Shown: positions 53,713 through 61,812 of the stretch, piece by piece
How positions within the stretch are numbered: position 1 is the stretch's first letter
Layout of the letters: every line of letters starts with the position of its first letter
Assembly (NCBI GenBank): GCA_048268845.1
Contig: JBLWUQ010000002.1
Coordinates: forward strand, 186,001 to 250,000
Direction: 5' to 3'
Length of the DNA: 64,000 nucleotides
DNA from: Muriiphilus sp048268845
Lineage (GTDB): Bacteria > Pseudomonadota > Alphaproteobacteria > Rhodobacterales > Rhodobacteraceae
Made by a program: the position numbers and the translations under genes
Notes under the pieces: model-generated
Database searches by the model: none
Seen by the model: only the letters and a program-made list of their open reading frames with translations
Told to the model about the DNA's origin: nothing

Positions 53713-54075
53713 ATGCGCGCTGTTCCCGAAGTTCTGACCGATATTCGGCTTGCAACCGGCGAGGTGTTCTCTGTCGACGGACATGGCTACCTGACCGACC
53801 CCGAGCTCTGGACCGAGAGCTTTGCCGAATATACCGCCGCCAGCGAAGGCATTGAGCTTACGCCGCGCCACTGGGAGCTGATCCGCTGGGTCCGCGAGGA
53901 AGAGGCTCACCACGGCGTGATGCCGGATGCGCGTTTCGCGATGAAATTCCTGGGTGGCGACAAGGGCAAGCACATCGGGCGCGAGGAATTGTTCACGCTG
54001 TTTCCCTATGGCTATGTCCGGCAGGTGACCAAGATCGCCGGAATGCGCCAGCCGCGCGCCTGGTCGACCGGCTGA
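53713..54075 (+). CDS. DsrC/TusE-like protein lacking all cysteines
   Basis: The 120-residue protein follows the DsrC/TusE pattern end to end: 'FSVDGHGYLTDPELWTESFAEYTAASEGIELTPRHWELIRWVREE', 'LFTLFPYGYVRQVTKIAGMRQP'. TusE ends with a reactive Cys just after the AGLPKP motif. Here that position is Trp117 (codon TGG, 54061-54063), and the protein has no Cys at all. It therefore cannot carry persulphide sulphur for tRNA thiolation. Cys-less DsrC relatives have been proposed to be regulatory (RspA, from memory). AGGTGACAAG precedes the ATG. It is convergent with luxI. Confidence 0.8.
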   Translation: MRAVPEVLTDIRLATGEVFSVDGHGYLTDPELWTESFAEYTAASEGIELTPRHWELIRWVREEEAHHGVMPDARFAMKFLGGDKGKHIGREELFTLFPYGYVRQVTKIAGMRQPRAWSTG

Positions 54076-54100
54076 CGTCGCCAGCCAGTCGCAGGGGTTG

Positions 54101-54124
54101 GCCCCCGACCCGAAGGCCGGGGGC
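54101..54124. terminator. Hairpin between convergent dsrC-like and luxI genes
   Basis: GCCCCCGACC (54101-54110), CGAA loop, GGCCGGGGGC (54115-54124): a 10-bp stem with one mismatch. It can end transcripts from both sides. Confidence 0.55.
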
Positions 54125-54132
54125 AGGGCCGG

Positions 54133-54720
54133 TCAGTGCATCTTCTCGGCAAGGTTGATCGACACCACCTGGTTGTCGATGCCGTCGATATGCATCACCC
54201 GCCCGGCGGCCTCGGCATCGAGCCCGCGGCGACGGGCCCAGCGCGGCCAGTTTGCCGGGATCAGCCCCAGAACCCGCGATGCGCCAAGCTGGCGGGCGGA
54301 TTTGGTCATTTCCTCGATCAGGTGCAGGTGCACCACCCGGCGCAGCTTCTGCGGCGTGTCGTTCGAGACGAACACCCGCGAGCTTTCCCAGATGTTCTCG
54401 GCCACCGGCGCCTCCTCGAACAGCAGGTCCGAAGGGATCGAGTCGAGCAGCCCGCGCTGGGCGTCGCGGATCATGTAGGAATAGATCCCGACCCGCGCGG
54501 TTGTCGGCGTCAGCCGGATACCGGCATAGACATGGCCCATCTGGTGCACCGCCACCCAGCGGCTGGCCGGAGTGTCGTATTGGTCGAACTCCATCCCCAT
54601 GGCCTCGGGCAGGTCCCAGTTGTTCTGGACGATGAACGACTGCCGCCGGGCGCGAAGCAGGTTCGCGAAAAGCTCGCCGTGGTTGTGGATGTTGGCAAAA
54701 GAGAGGGTCGTGGTTTGCAT
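54133..54720 (-). CDS. Acyl-homoserine-lactone synthase (LuxI family)
   Basis: The 195-residue protein has the invariant LuxI residues in order: Arg25/26 and Phe29 (RARRQSFIVQ), Trp35 (QNNWDLP), Asp46 and Asp49 (MEFDQYD), Arg69 (AGIRLTPT), and Glu112 and Arg115 (IWESSRVFVS). The spacing matches EsaI/LasI numbering closely. It makes an N-acyl-homoserine lactone from S-adenosylmethionine and an acyl donor. I set the start at ATG 54720, with GGAG 6 bases upstream, rather than TTG 54732. It lies 89 bp downstream of the luxR gene on the same strand. I cannot tell the acyl chain from sequence. Confidence 0.83.
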   Translation of the reverse strand: MQTTTLSFANIHNHGELFANLLRARRQSFIVQNNWDLPEAMGMEFDQYDTPASRWVAVHQMGHVYAGIRLTPTTARVGIYSYMIRDAQRGLLDSIPSDLLFEEAPVAENIWESSRVFVSNDTPQKLRRVVHLHLIEEMTKSARQLGASRVLGLIPANWPRWARRRGLDAEAAGRVMHIDGIDNQVVSINLAEKMH

Positions 54721-54809
54721 GGTATTCTCCAAGTCAGGGTTGATCAGCAGCTATCCGCCCGACCCATGCGTCAAGCCGTTCGCCTGCAACAGGTGCTCCC
54801 GGTCCTCTT

Positions 54810-55421
54810 TCAGAGCAACCGGTAGTCCTTCGCGCGTTGGATGGCTTCGGCAGAGGTTCGGGCGAATAGCTTGCGGCGTGCCGCTGCCAGCCGCGCCTTC
54901 AGCGCACTCTCGGAAATTCCGAGGCGCGCGGCGCCGGCCGCGTAACGCTCTCCCGACGCGACCACCTTCAATGCCTCGATCTCGGCATCGGTCATGTGGT
55001 CGGGGGGCTTGGACTCGTTGTGCAGCTTGAGGACCACGCTCGAGATCTCGGCGATTTCCTGATCGGTGAATTCGCGGTCGTCGCGGGCCAGGCTGGCGAT
55101 CGTGCGGGTGGTCATCGGCCCGCAGGACACGCAGACGCCGTAGATCAAGCCGTAGTCACGCGCCTCGGTCATGATGCCGAAGGGGTCCGGCAAGTCTATT
55201 TCGCTCCAGCGTGTCGGGCCGGTGCGCGAGATCCCCCAAGCCACGATGGGGTCCCGCAGGGCATAGGCATTCCGGGTATAATGATCGCTCCAGACCGGGT
55301 CATAGGTCTGGAACATCATCAGCGGGGCTGCGAACCGGATGTGAAGCGCCAGAAAATAGCCCGATGGCGCATGCGCATCAAGCTCGATCAGCAACTCGTC
55401 TATGATCTGATTCCGCCCCAT
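54810..55421 (-). CDS. LuxR-family quorum-sensing regulator
   Basis: The 203-residue protein has an N-terminal autoinducer-binding domain (about 15-130: 'YDPVWSDHYTRNAYALRDPIVAWGISRTGPTRWSEIDLPDPFGIMTEARDYGLIYGVCVS' in pieces) with the conserved Tyr/Trp/Asp pocket residues. It also has a C-terminal helix-turn-helix ('MTDAEIEALKVVASGERYAAGAARLGISESALKARLAAARRKL'). The DNA-binding part departs from the usual 'LTxRExEVLxW' signature, so the domain is divergent. AGGA is just before ATG 55421. It is encoded directly upstream of luxI and should be its cognate receptor. Confidence 0.82.
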   Translation of the reverse strand: MGRNQIIDELLIELDAHAPSGYFLALHIRFAAPLMMFQTYDPVWSDHYTRNAYALRDPIVAWGISRTGPTRWSEIDLPDPFGIMTEARDYGLIYGVCVSCGPMTTRTIASLARDDREFTDQEIAEISSVVLKLHNESKPPDHMTDAEIEALKVVASGERYAAGAARLGISESALKARLAAARRKLFARTSAEAIQRAKDYRLL

Positions 55422-55620
55422 GATTCCTACGTAAGATCGCCGATTGTCCGCTTACAACCCATAATTGCTGACAACTTGGAAATAATACCCTTACGCGGGA
55501 TTTCTTTTGTGTCGACAGCGCAACAATCCTAACACAGGAAAAATCCGGCACAGCAGAAAAGACACATGCCGCCGCGTCCCTCGCATTTTGCGAAGGACGC
55601 AGGGCTGCGTGTGTAGGCGA

Positions 55621-58600
55621 TCAGTTGCCGGCCAGAAGGCTCGCATTGCCGCCGGCGGCGGTGGTGTCGACGCAGAGGTGACGCTCGTGCAGCACATGGC
55701 CCGCGTCGGGCGCGCCGGTGACGAGCGGCAGGATTGTGCCCGGACGCTCCGCCAGAGCCTGCGCCAGCGCGCGGCCCGTCGCCTCGTCGCCCCACCAGAT
55801 GACCGCCCCGAAATCGGGCAGTGTCACCAGTGCCGCGGGGTCCAGCCTCTCGGCAACCGCGACGCCGCGCCCGCCCAGTGCCTCGACCGCCGCGACCTGC
55901 GCGCGCGCCGACTCGCGACCGGGACCGAGGCACAGCACCGGCGCGCGCGGCAGCGTCGACAGCCGGTTCAACTCGCCGGTCGGGCCGGGCAGGAAGCGGG
56001 TGTGTGGCGTGGCAGGGATGGCGCGGACGGCGCGAAGATCGGCCGCGATCCGGGCCATATCGGCCTGGGCATCGGGCGCGTCGTTGTGAACCGGAGCCGG
56101 TCGCCGGGTGAAGCGCGCAAGGTAATGCGGCCCGCCCGCCTTCGGCCCGGTGCCCGACAGACCTTCGCCGCCGAACGGCTGCGAGCCGACGATGGCGCCG
56201 ATCTGGTTGCGGTTTGCATAGATGTTGCCGGCATGAACCGCGTCGGCGATTTTCTGCACCCGGTCGTCGATCCGCGTGTGCAGCCCGAAGGTCAGGCCAT
56301 AGCCGGTGGCGTTCACGTCCGCGATCACCCGGTCGAGGTCGCGCGCCTTGAACGTCGCAAAATGCAACACCGGCCCGAACACCTCGCGCTCAAGTTCCGC
56401 GATGCCGCCGACCGCGATCAGCGCGGGGGCGACGAAGGTGCCGGCCCTTGGCGCGGCAAGGCGGTGGATCAGACGGCCATCGGCCTCGGCGGCATCGACA
56501 TAGGCCGTGATCTCGTCACGCGCCTGCGCGGTGATGACCGGGCCGACATCGGTGGACAAGTGCCACGGATCGCCCAGCGCCAATTCGTTCATCGCGCCGA
56601 TCAGCATCTCGCGGATCGTGCCGGCGATATCCTCCTGCACATAGAGGCAGCGCAGCGCCGAACAGCGTTGCCCCGCCGACTGGAACGCCGAAGCGACGAT
56701 ATCGCGGATCGCCTGTTCCGGCAGCGCGGTGGAATCGACGAGCATCGCGTTCAGCCCGCCGGTCTCGGCGATCAAGGGCGTGCCGGGGGCGAGGTTGTCG
56801 GCCATCGCGCGCTGGATGCGCCGTGCCGTGGCGGTCGAGCCGGTGAAGGCGACGCCCGCGACGCGCGCGTCGGACGTCAGCGCCGCGCCGACGACACTGC
56901 CGTGACCGGGCAAGAGTTGCAGGGCCGCGCACGGAACGCCCGCCTCGTGCATCAGCCGCACGCCCCAGGCGGCGATGGCAGGCGTGGTTTCGGCCGGTTT
57001 CGCCAGCACGCCATTGCCCGCCGCCAGCGCCGCCGCGATCTGGCCCGAGAAGATCGCCAGCGGGAAGTTCCACGGGGAAATGCAGGTGAAGATGCCACGC
57101 GGCCCGTCCGTCAATTCGCCCGCCCGCGCCGCGTAGTAGCGCAGGAAATCCACCGCCTCGCGCAACTCCGCCACGGCGTCGGCCAGGGTCTTGCCCGCCT
57201 CGGTGGCGAGGAGCGCAAACAGGCTGCCGAAACTCGCCTCGTAGAGGTCCGCCGCGCGGTTCAGCACTTCTGCCCGTTCGGCCACTGGCGCGTCCCAAGG
57301 GCGGGCGGCGGCCAAGGCGGTCTCGACGTCCGCCGCACTTGCCAGCACCACCTCGCCGATCACCGCGCCGGTGGCCGGATTGCGTGCCGTCGCGACCTCA
57401 CCGCCCGCCACCGGTCCGGCAAGGATCGGTGCGACCCTCCACGCCTCGGGCTTGCCGCGCGCGGCGTCGATCCGTGCCAGTTCGGTCACGTCGAACAGAT
57501 CGAACCCTTTGGAGTTCGCCCGTTCGGGCAGGAACAGGTCCGGCCCGGTCGCAAGCACCGGCTCGAACGCGCCCGGCGCTTCGGCCAGCGTGTCGAACGG
57601 GCAGGCGGCAACTTCTTCCGGCGGCACATCCTCGTCGACGATCTGGTTCACGAAGGACGAATTCGCGCCGTTCTCGAGCAGTCGCCGCACCAGATAGGCC
57701 AGCAGATCGCGATGCGCCCCGACCGGCGCGTAGATCCGGCAGCGCGTGCCATGCTCGCGGTGCACGATGTCATGCAGCGCCTCGCCCATGCCGTGCAACC
57801 GCTGGAACTCAAAGGCCGATTTCGGCAAACCCTCGGCCATGTCCAGCACCGCCGCGACGGTATGGGCGTTGTGGGTGGCAAACTGCGGATAGATCCGGTC
57901 GGACATGCCGAGAAGCTTGCGCGCGTTGGCCAGATAGCTCACATCCGTCGCCGCCTTGCGACTGAAGACCGGGAAATCGGTCAGCCCCTCGACCTGCGCG
58001 TGCTTGATCTCGGTGTCCCAATAGGCGCCCTTGACCAGCCGCACCATGATCCTCCGGTCGTGGCGGCGGGCCATGTCGTAAAGCCCGTCGATCACCGCGC
58101 CCGCGCGCCGCCCGTAGGCTTGCACGACGACGCCGAACCCGTCCCATCCGGCAAGCTCGGGGTCGGCCAGAACCGCCTCGATCACTGCCATCGACAGGCC
58201 CAGCCGGTCGGCCTCCTCCGCGTCGATGTTCAGGCCCATGCCCGCCTTCGCCGCCTGCCGCGCCAAGCCGGACAGCACCGGCACAAGCTCGGCCATCACC
58301 CGCGCGGTCTTGGCGACCTCGTAGCGCGGATGCAGCGCCGACAGCTTGACCGAGATGCCGGGGTTCGAGGCGATCTCGTCCGAGGTGCAGGCCTTGGCGA
58401 TCGCCGCGATCGCCCCCGCATAGGCGCGGGCATAGCGCGCGGCGTCGCCCGCCGTCATCGCCGCCTCGCCCAGCATGTCGTAGGAATAGGTGAAGCCCTT
58501 GGCCTCTTGCCCCTCGGCGCGTTTCATCGCCGCGCCGATGTCCTGGCCCAGCACGAACTGGCGGCCCATTTCGCGCATCGCCCGGCCAACCGCGGCGCGG

Positions 58601-59088
58601 ATCACCGGCTCGCCCAGCCGCCGCACCATGCCGCGCAGGGTTCCCGCGATGCCCGGATCGGCGTCGTCCAGAACCTTGCCGGTCAGTAACAGCCCCCAGG
58701 TCGAGGCGTTGACCAGCGGCGACGAGGATTGGCCGATATGCCTTGACCAGTCCGAGGCGGCGATCTTGTCCTCGATCAGCGCGTCGATGGTATCCGCGTC
58801 GGGCACCCTGAGCAGCGCCTCGGCCAGACACATCAGCGCCACGCCCTCGTCGGTCGACAGGCCGTATTCGGCGAGGAACACATCCATCAGACCGGGGCGG
58901 GCGTGTTTGCGGATGCGCCCGACCAGCACCGCCGCGCGCGCAACGATGGCGGCCCGCGCTTCGGGGTCGAGTGCGGCCAGCGCTTCGAGGTCGCGCAAAA
59001 GCTCCGCCTCGTCCTGTCGCTTGCCCATGTCCCATTTCGGATCGAGATCAATCATAGCCCGGTTCCCACAGCCATACAGACCCATCAT
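55621..59088 (-). CDS. putA: Bifunctional proline dehydrogenase / L-glutamate gamma-semialdehyde dehydrogenase PutA
   Basis: In this 1155-residue enzyme the N-terminal half is the FAD proline dehydrogenase barrel ('MLGEAAMTAGDAARYARAYAGAI', 'GISVKLSALHPRYE', 'MVRLVKGAYWDTEIK', 'YPQFATHNAHTV'). The second half is the NAD aldehyde dehydrogenase ('TCISPWNFPLAIF', Glu in AETGGLNAM, catalytic Cys in SAGQRCSALRCLY). It turns proline into glutamate with channelling between sites. The ribbon-helix-helix repressor domain of E. coli PutA is absent, and control is by the divergent putR. GAGGTG lies ~8 bases before ATG 59088; ATG 59055 is an alternative start. Confidence 0.95.
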   Translation of the reverse strand: MMGLYGCGNRAMIDLDPKWDMGKRQDEAELLRDLEALAALDPEARAAIVARAAVLVGRIRKHARPGLMDVFLAEYGLSTDEGVALMCLAEALLRVPDADTIDALIEDKIAASDWSRHIGQSSSPLVNASTWGLLLTGKVLDDADPGIAGTLRGMVRRLGEPVIRAAVGRAMREMGRQFVLGQDIGAAMKRAEGQEAKGFTYSYDMLGEAAMTAGDAARYARAYAGAIAAIAKACTSDEIASNPGISVKLSALHPRYEVAKTARVMAELVPVLSGLARQAAKAGMGLNIDAEEADRLGLSMAVIEAVLADPELAGWDGFGVVVQAYGRRAGAVIDGLYDMARRHDRRIMVRLVKGAYWDTEIKHAQVEGLTDFPVFSRKAATDVSYLANARKLLGMSDRIYPQFATHNAHTVAAVLDMAEGLPKSAFEFQRLHGMGEALHDIVHREHGTRCRIYAPVGAHRDLLAYLVRRLLENGANSSFVNQIVDEDVPPEEVAACPFDTLAEAPGAFEPVLATGPDLFLPERANSKGFDLFDVTELARIDAARGKPEAWRVAPILAGPVAGGEVATARNPATGAVIGEVVLASAADVETALAAARPWDAPVAERAEVLNRAADLYEASFGSLFALLATEAGKTLADAVAELREAVDFLRYYAARAGELTDGPRGIFTCISPWNFPLAIFSGQIAAALAAGNGVLAKPAETTPAIAAWGVRLMHEAGVPCAALQLLPGHGSVVGAALTSDARVAGVAFTGSTATARRIQRAMADNLAPGTPLIAETGGLNAMLVDSTALPEQAIRDIVASAFQSAGQRCSALRCLYVQEDIAGTIREMLIGAMNELALGDPWHLSTDVGPVITAQARDEITAYVDAAEADGRLIHRLAAPRAGTFVAPALIAVGGIAELEREVFGPVLHFATFKARDLDRVIADVNATGYGLTFGLHTRIDDRVQKIADAVHAGNIYANRNQIGAIVGSQPFGGEGLSGTGPKAGGPHYLARFTRRPAPVHNDAPDAQADMARIAADLRAVRAIPATPHTRFLPGPTGELNRLSTLPRAPVLCLGPGRESARAQVAAVEALGGRGVAVAERLDPAALVTLPDFGAVIWWGDEATGRALAQALAERPGTILPLVTGAPDAGHVLHERHLCVDTTAAGGNASLLAGN

Positions 59089-59173
59089 ATGCGATTCACC
59101 TCGTGCTGAACGGCTGATTTTCACGTAATGATGGGCGAAACGACCAAAGAATGACCATCAGGCAGGACAAACG

Positions 59174-59650
59174 ATGATCGACGATCCCATCCCGAGCCTC
59201 GACCGGATCGACCGGGCGATCCTGAACGAGCTGGCGACCAACGCGCGGATCTCGATGATCGACCTCGGGCGCAAGGTCGGGTTGTCGAAAACCCCGGTCA
59301 CCGCGCGGGTCCGTCGGCTCGAGGCCGATGGCGTCATCACCGGCTACCGCGCCGAATTATCGGCCCGGCGCCTCGGGCTCGACCATGTCGCCTTTCTCGA
59401 AGTGCGGCTCAGCGACACCCGCGAACTGGCGTTGCAGGCCTTCAACGCCGCGATCCGAAAGGTGCCGGAAGTCGAGGAATGTCACATGATCGCGGGCGGT
59501 TTCGACTATCTCGTCAAGGTGCGCACCCGCGATATCGGCGATTATCGCCGGGTGCTGGGCGAAAGCATCTCGCGCCTGCCGCATGTCGCCGCAACTTCGA
59601 CCTTCGTGTCGATGGAAAGCGTGCGCGACCGGGGCGTCAGCCAGATCTGA
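59174..59650 (+). CDS. putR: Lrp/AsnC-family regulator, PutR
   Basis: The 158-residue protein has an N-terminal helix-turn-helix ('LDRIDRAILNELATNARISMIDLGRKVGLSKTPVTARVRRLEADGVITGYRA') and a C-terminal RAM domain ('VPEVEECHMIAGGFDYLVKVRTRDIGDYRRVLG'). It is divergent from putA with an 85-bp gap. The standard role of this arrangement in alphaproteobacteria is proline-responsive activation of putA. Confidence 0.88.
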   Translation: MIDDPIPSLDRIDRAILNELATNARISMIDLGRKVGLSKTPVTARVRRLEADGVITGYRAELSARRLGLDHVAFLEVRLSDTRELALQAFNAAIRKVPEVEECHMIAGGFDYLVKVRTRDIGDYRRVLGESISRLPHVAATSTFVSMESVRDRGVSQI

Positions 59651-59716
59651 GTTTTTGGGGCGGACCGCCATCATTCACCGGCAAACAATTGGCTTGCGGG
59701 TCGTCGGTGGAGTATC

Positions 59717-60469
59717 ATGCAGCTTCGACCACCGGTGCGGGATACCATGCAGACAGTCCAGTTCTCCGACGAGATCGTCGCGGTCGCGCGCGAATCTCTC
59801 CTGTTCTCGAGCGCGCCGAAGGAGGTGTCGGACCTTCTGCTGCGTCGCGCCGTGGTGACGTCGCATCCGCCGGGCACGACGATCTTTGCGCAGGACGATC
59901 CGGCCGAGGCGATCTTCGTGGTGATCGAGGGCTGGGTAAAGCTCTACCGCATCGCGCAGAGCGGCGCCGAGGCGATTGTCGGCGTCTTTACCAAGCGCCA
60001 CAGTTTCGGCGAGGCGGCGGCGCTGCGGGGCGGACGCTATCCGGTCTATGCCGAGACGGTGACGGAGACGACACTGCTGCGGATCGACGCGCGCGACCTG
60101 CTGGACCTCTTGCGCTCGCAACCCGAGGTGTCCATCGCGATGCTGACGGCGACCTATGCGCATCTGCACGGGCTGATCGCGCAGATCGAACAACTGAAGG
60201 CGCGCACCGCGCCGCAGCGGGTGGCCGAGTTCCTGCTCGACCTGACCAAGTGCAAGGTCGGGCCATGCGCGGTGACGCTGCCCTATGACAAGGTGCTGAT
60301 CGCCGGGCGGCTGGGGATGAAGCCGGAAAGCCTCAGCCGGGCGTTCTCGCGGTTGCGCAATCACGGCGTCAAGATCAAGCGCAACTCGGCAGAAATACGC
60401 GACGTCGAGATCCTGCGCGCCTATGCCGACGACAGCCGGGCGGGGTCGGGGCCGTGGCCGCAGACCTAG
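59717..60469 (+). CDS. nnrR: CRP/FNR-family regulator of denitrification (NnrR/DNR type)
   Basis: The 250-residue protein has an N-terminal cyclic-nucleotide-type sensor barrel ('PPGTTIFAQDDPAEAIFVVIEGWVKLYR', 'FGEAAALRGGRYPVYAETVT') and a C-terminal winged helix with recognition helix 'GMKPESLSRAFSRLR' (E-S-x-S-R, as in FNR-type proteins). It lacks the N-terminal cysteine cluster of FNR, so it is a DNR/NNR-type NO sensor, not an oxygen sensor. ATG 59717 has GGAG 4 bases upstream; ATG 59747 is a possible alternative. It is next to nnrS and nirS and should act at the TTAAC-N4-GTCAA site at 61742. Confidence 0.85.
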   Translation: MQLRPPVRDTMQTVQFSDEIVAVARESLLFSSAPKEVSDLLLRRAVVTSHPPGTTIFAQDDPAEAIFVVIEGWVKLYRIAQSGAEAIVGVFTKRHSFGEAAALRGGRYPVYAETVTETTLLRIDARDLLDLLRSQPEVSIAMLTATYAHLHGLIAQIEQLKARTAPQRVAEFLLDLTKCKVGPCAVTLPYDKVLIAGRLGMKPESLSRAFSRLRNHGVKIKRNSAEIRDVEILRAYADDSRAGSGPWPQT

Positions 60470-60470
60470 G

Positions 60471-61664
60471 TCACTCCTCGCCTGCGCCCGGCCCCCAGAA
60501 CGCCGGCCAGAGCGTCGCGGTGAGGGCGGTGAAGGCCGCGATCCAGAGCGCGCCCGCCGCCAACGTCGCCGGGAAATAGGCCGCGCCCCCCACCTCCGAG
60601 GCGATCCAGCGCATCAGCGCGGCCAGCGGCAGCGCGGCGTAGGCCAGCGTGATCGAGATCGGAGCGTCGAGCGGCATCCCGCTGTGACCCAGCGTCGCTC
60701 GTGCCATCACCGCCAGCGTCATGCCACCGATGCCGCCGATCCCCAGCACATGCAGCCCGGCCACTTCCGACAACCCGGTAAAGACCGACAACCCGATCAG
60801 GATCAGCCCCAGCGCCACCATTGCGGTCGACAGGTGCAGGCTCGCGAGAATCGGGCGTCTGGCCGCGAATCGCCAGCCCCACCGGGACTGGCGAATCAGT
60901 TGCGCGGCGCCGGCAATGATCAGAAACCCGGCTGTGGCCCCGCTGTCGGGCGCGGCCAGCATCGCCACGGGCAGGGCCACGGCAAGGCCGATCATCAAAG
61001 GCTCGGCGCGTGGCCAGTCGCGCGGGCGTCGGGCGGTGCTGGCCTCGCGCATCATCGCGGTGCGGGTGAAGGCGGGCGTCACCCGGCCGATCACAAGGAT
61101 CATCCCCGCCAGCGCCATCATCCCGGCGCGCAGCCCGATTGCCTCGCCATTGCTCCAGATCCCGGCCCAGCCCAGGTGCATGGCGAGGTTGGCCAGCCAG
61201 ACCAGCGCCAGGAGCACCGGGAAAACAAGGTTTTTCGCCTTGGGCCGATGCAGCAGCAGCGCCACCACCACCGCCAGAACGACCGGCAGATGCGCCAGAT
61301 CGACCACCGCGACGATCCAGCCGGGCAGGGCGCCCGACATCCAGACCGCCACCCGCCCGGCCAGCCACAACGCCGCTGCCAGAACGATCGGCCCGCGACC
61401 CACCGGCGGGCGGCCGGTCCAGTTCGGAACGGCGGTGAACAGAAACCCGGTCAGCGCCGCCGCGCCGTAGCCGAACACCAGTTCATGCGCGTGCCAGATG
61501 TGCGGCGCCATCGCGAAGGGCAGCCCGGTCATCATCCCGCCGGTGAAATGAACGCCGAGGTAGAACTCCCACACCAGTATGACCGCGACGGCGCATAGCC
61601 CTGCGGCCAGGAAAAACACCCGGTAGCCTTCGGAAAACAGACGCAAACCCATGCTCGGCCTCAT
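60471..61664 (-). CDS. nnrS: NnrS-family haem-copper membrane protein
   Basis: The 397-residue protein has about twelve hydrophobic helices and the NnrS pattern: 'GYRVFFLAAGLCAV', 'WHAHELVFGYGAAALTGFLFTAVPNWTG', 'RVTPAFTRTAMMR', 'LHVLGIGGIGGMTLAVMARATLGHSG'. His residues in the HAHE, LHL and LHVLG segments are the presumed haem/copper ligands. NnrS relieves nitric-oxide stress during denitrification by an unsettled mechanism. ATG 61664 and ATG 61652 (GAGG 6 bases upstream) are both possible. It is convergent with nnrR and divergent from nirS, and probably shares the NNR box. Confidence 0.9.
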   Translation of the reverse strand: MRPSMGLRLFSEGYRVFFLAAGLCAVAVILVWEFYLGVHFTGGMMTGLPFAMAPHIWHAHELVFGYGAAALTGFLFTAVPNWTGRPPVGRGPIVLAAALWLAGRVAVWMSGALPGWIVAVVDLAHLPVVLAVVVALLLHRPKAKNLVFPVLLALVWLANLAMHLGWAGIWSNGEAIGLRAGMMALAGMILVIGRVTPAFTRTAMMREASTARRPRDWPRAEPLMIGLAVALPVAMLAAPDSGATAGFLIIAGAAQLIRQSRWGWRFAARRPILASLHLSTAMVALGLILIGLSVFTGLSEVAGLHVLGIGGIGGMTLAVMARATLGHSGMPLDAPISITLAYAALPLAALMRWIASEVGGAAYFPATLAAGALWIAAFTALTATLWPAFWGPGAGEE

Positions 61665-61741
61665 TTAGCCCACCCCGGTTTCCTGTGATTCCAGACCCTT
61701 CGGGCGCGCGCCGACATTGCCCCTGCGACGCAATGACCGAC

Positions 61742-61755
61742 TTAACATAAGTCAA
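61742..61755. promoter_or_regulatory. NNR-type box in the nnrS-nirS gap
   Basis: TTAACataaGTCAA matches the TTAAC-N4-GTCAA arrangement I recall for NNR-regulated nir/nor promoters in Paracoccus. The centre is about 64 bp before nirS and 84 bp before nnrS, suitable for activation at about -41. It is the only such box in the gap, and nnrR lies nearby. Confidence 0.75.
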
Positions 61756-61812
61756 GGCCGCAACGCCGCCTGAATGAGACTGTCCGGCCAGTTTCCAACC
61801 AAGGAGAGACTC

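Noticed and set aside
55507..58689. A 1060-codon open frame antisense to putA
   Set aside because: The composition (Arg, His, Gln, Asp) is that of a complement frame, and the opposite strand is an unmistakable PutA.
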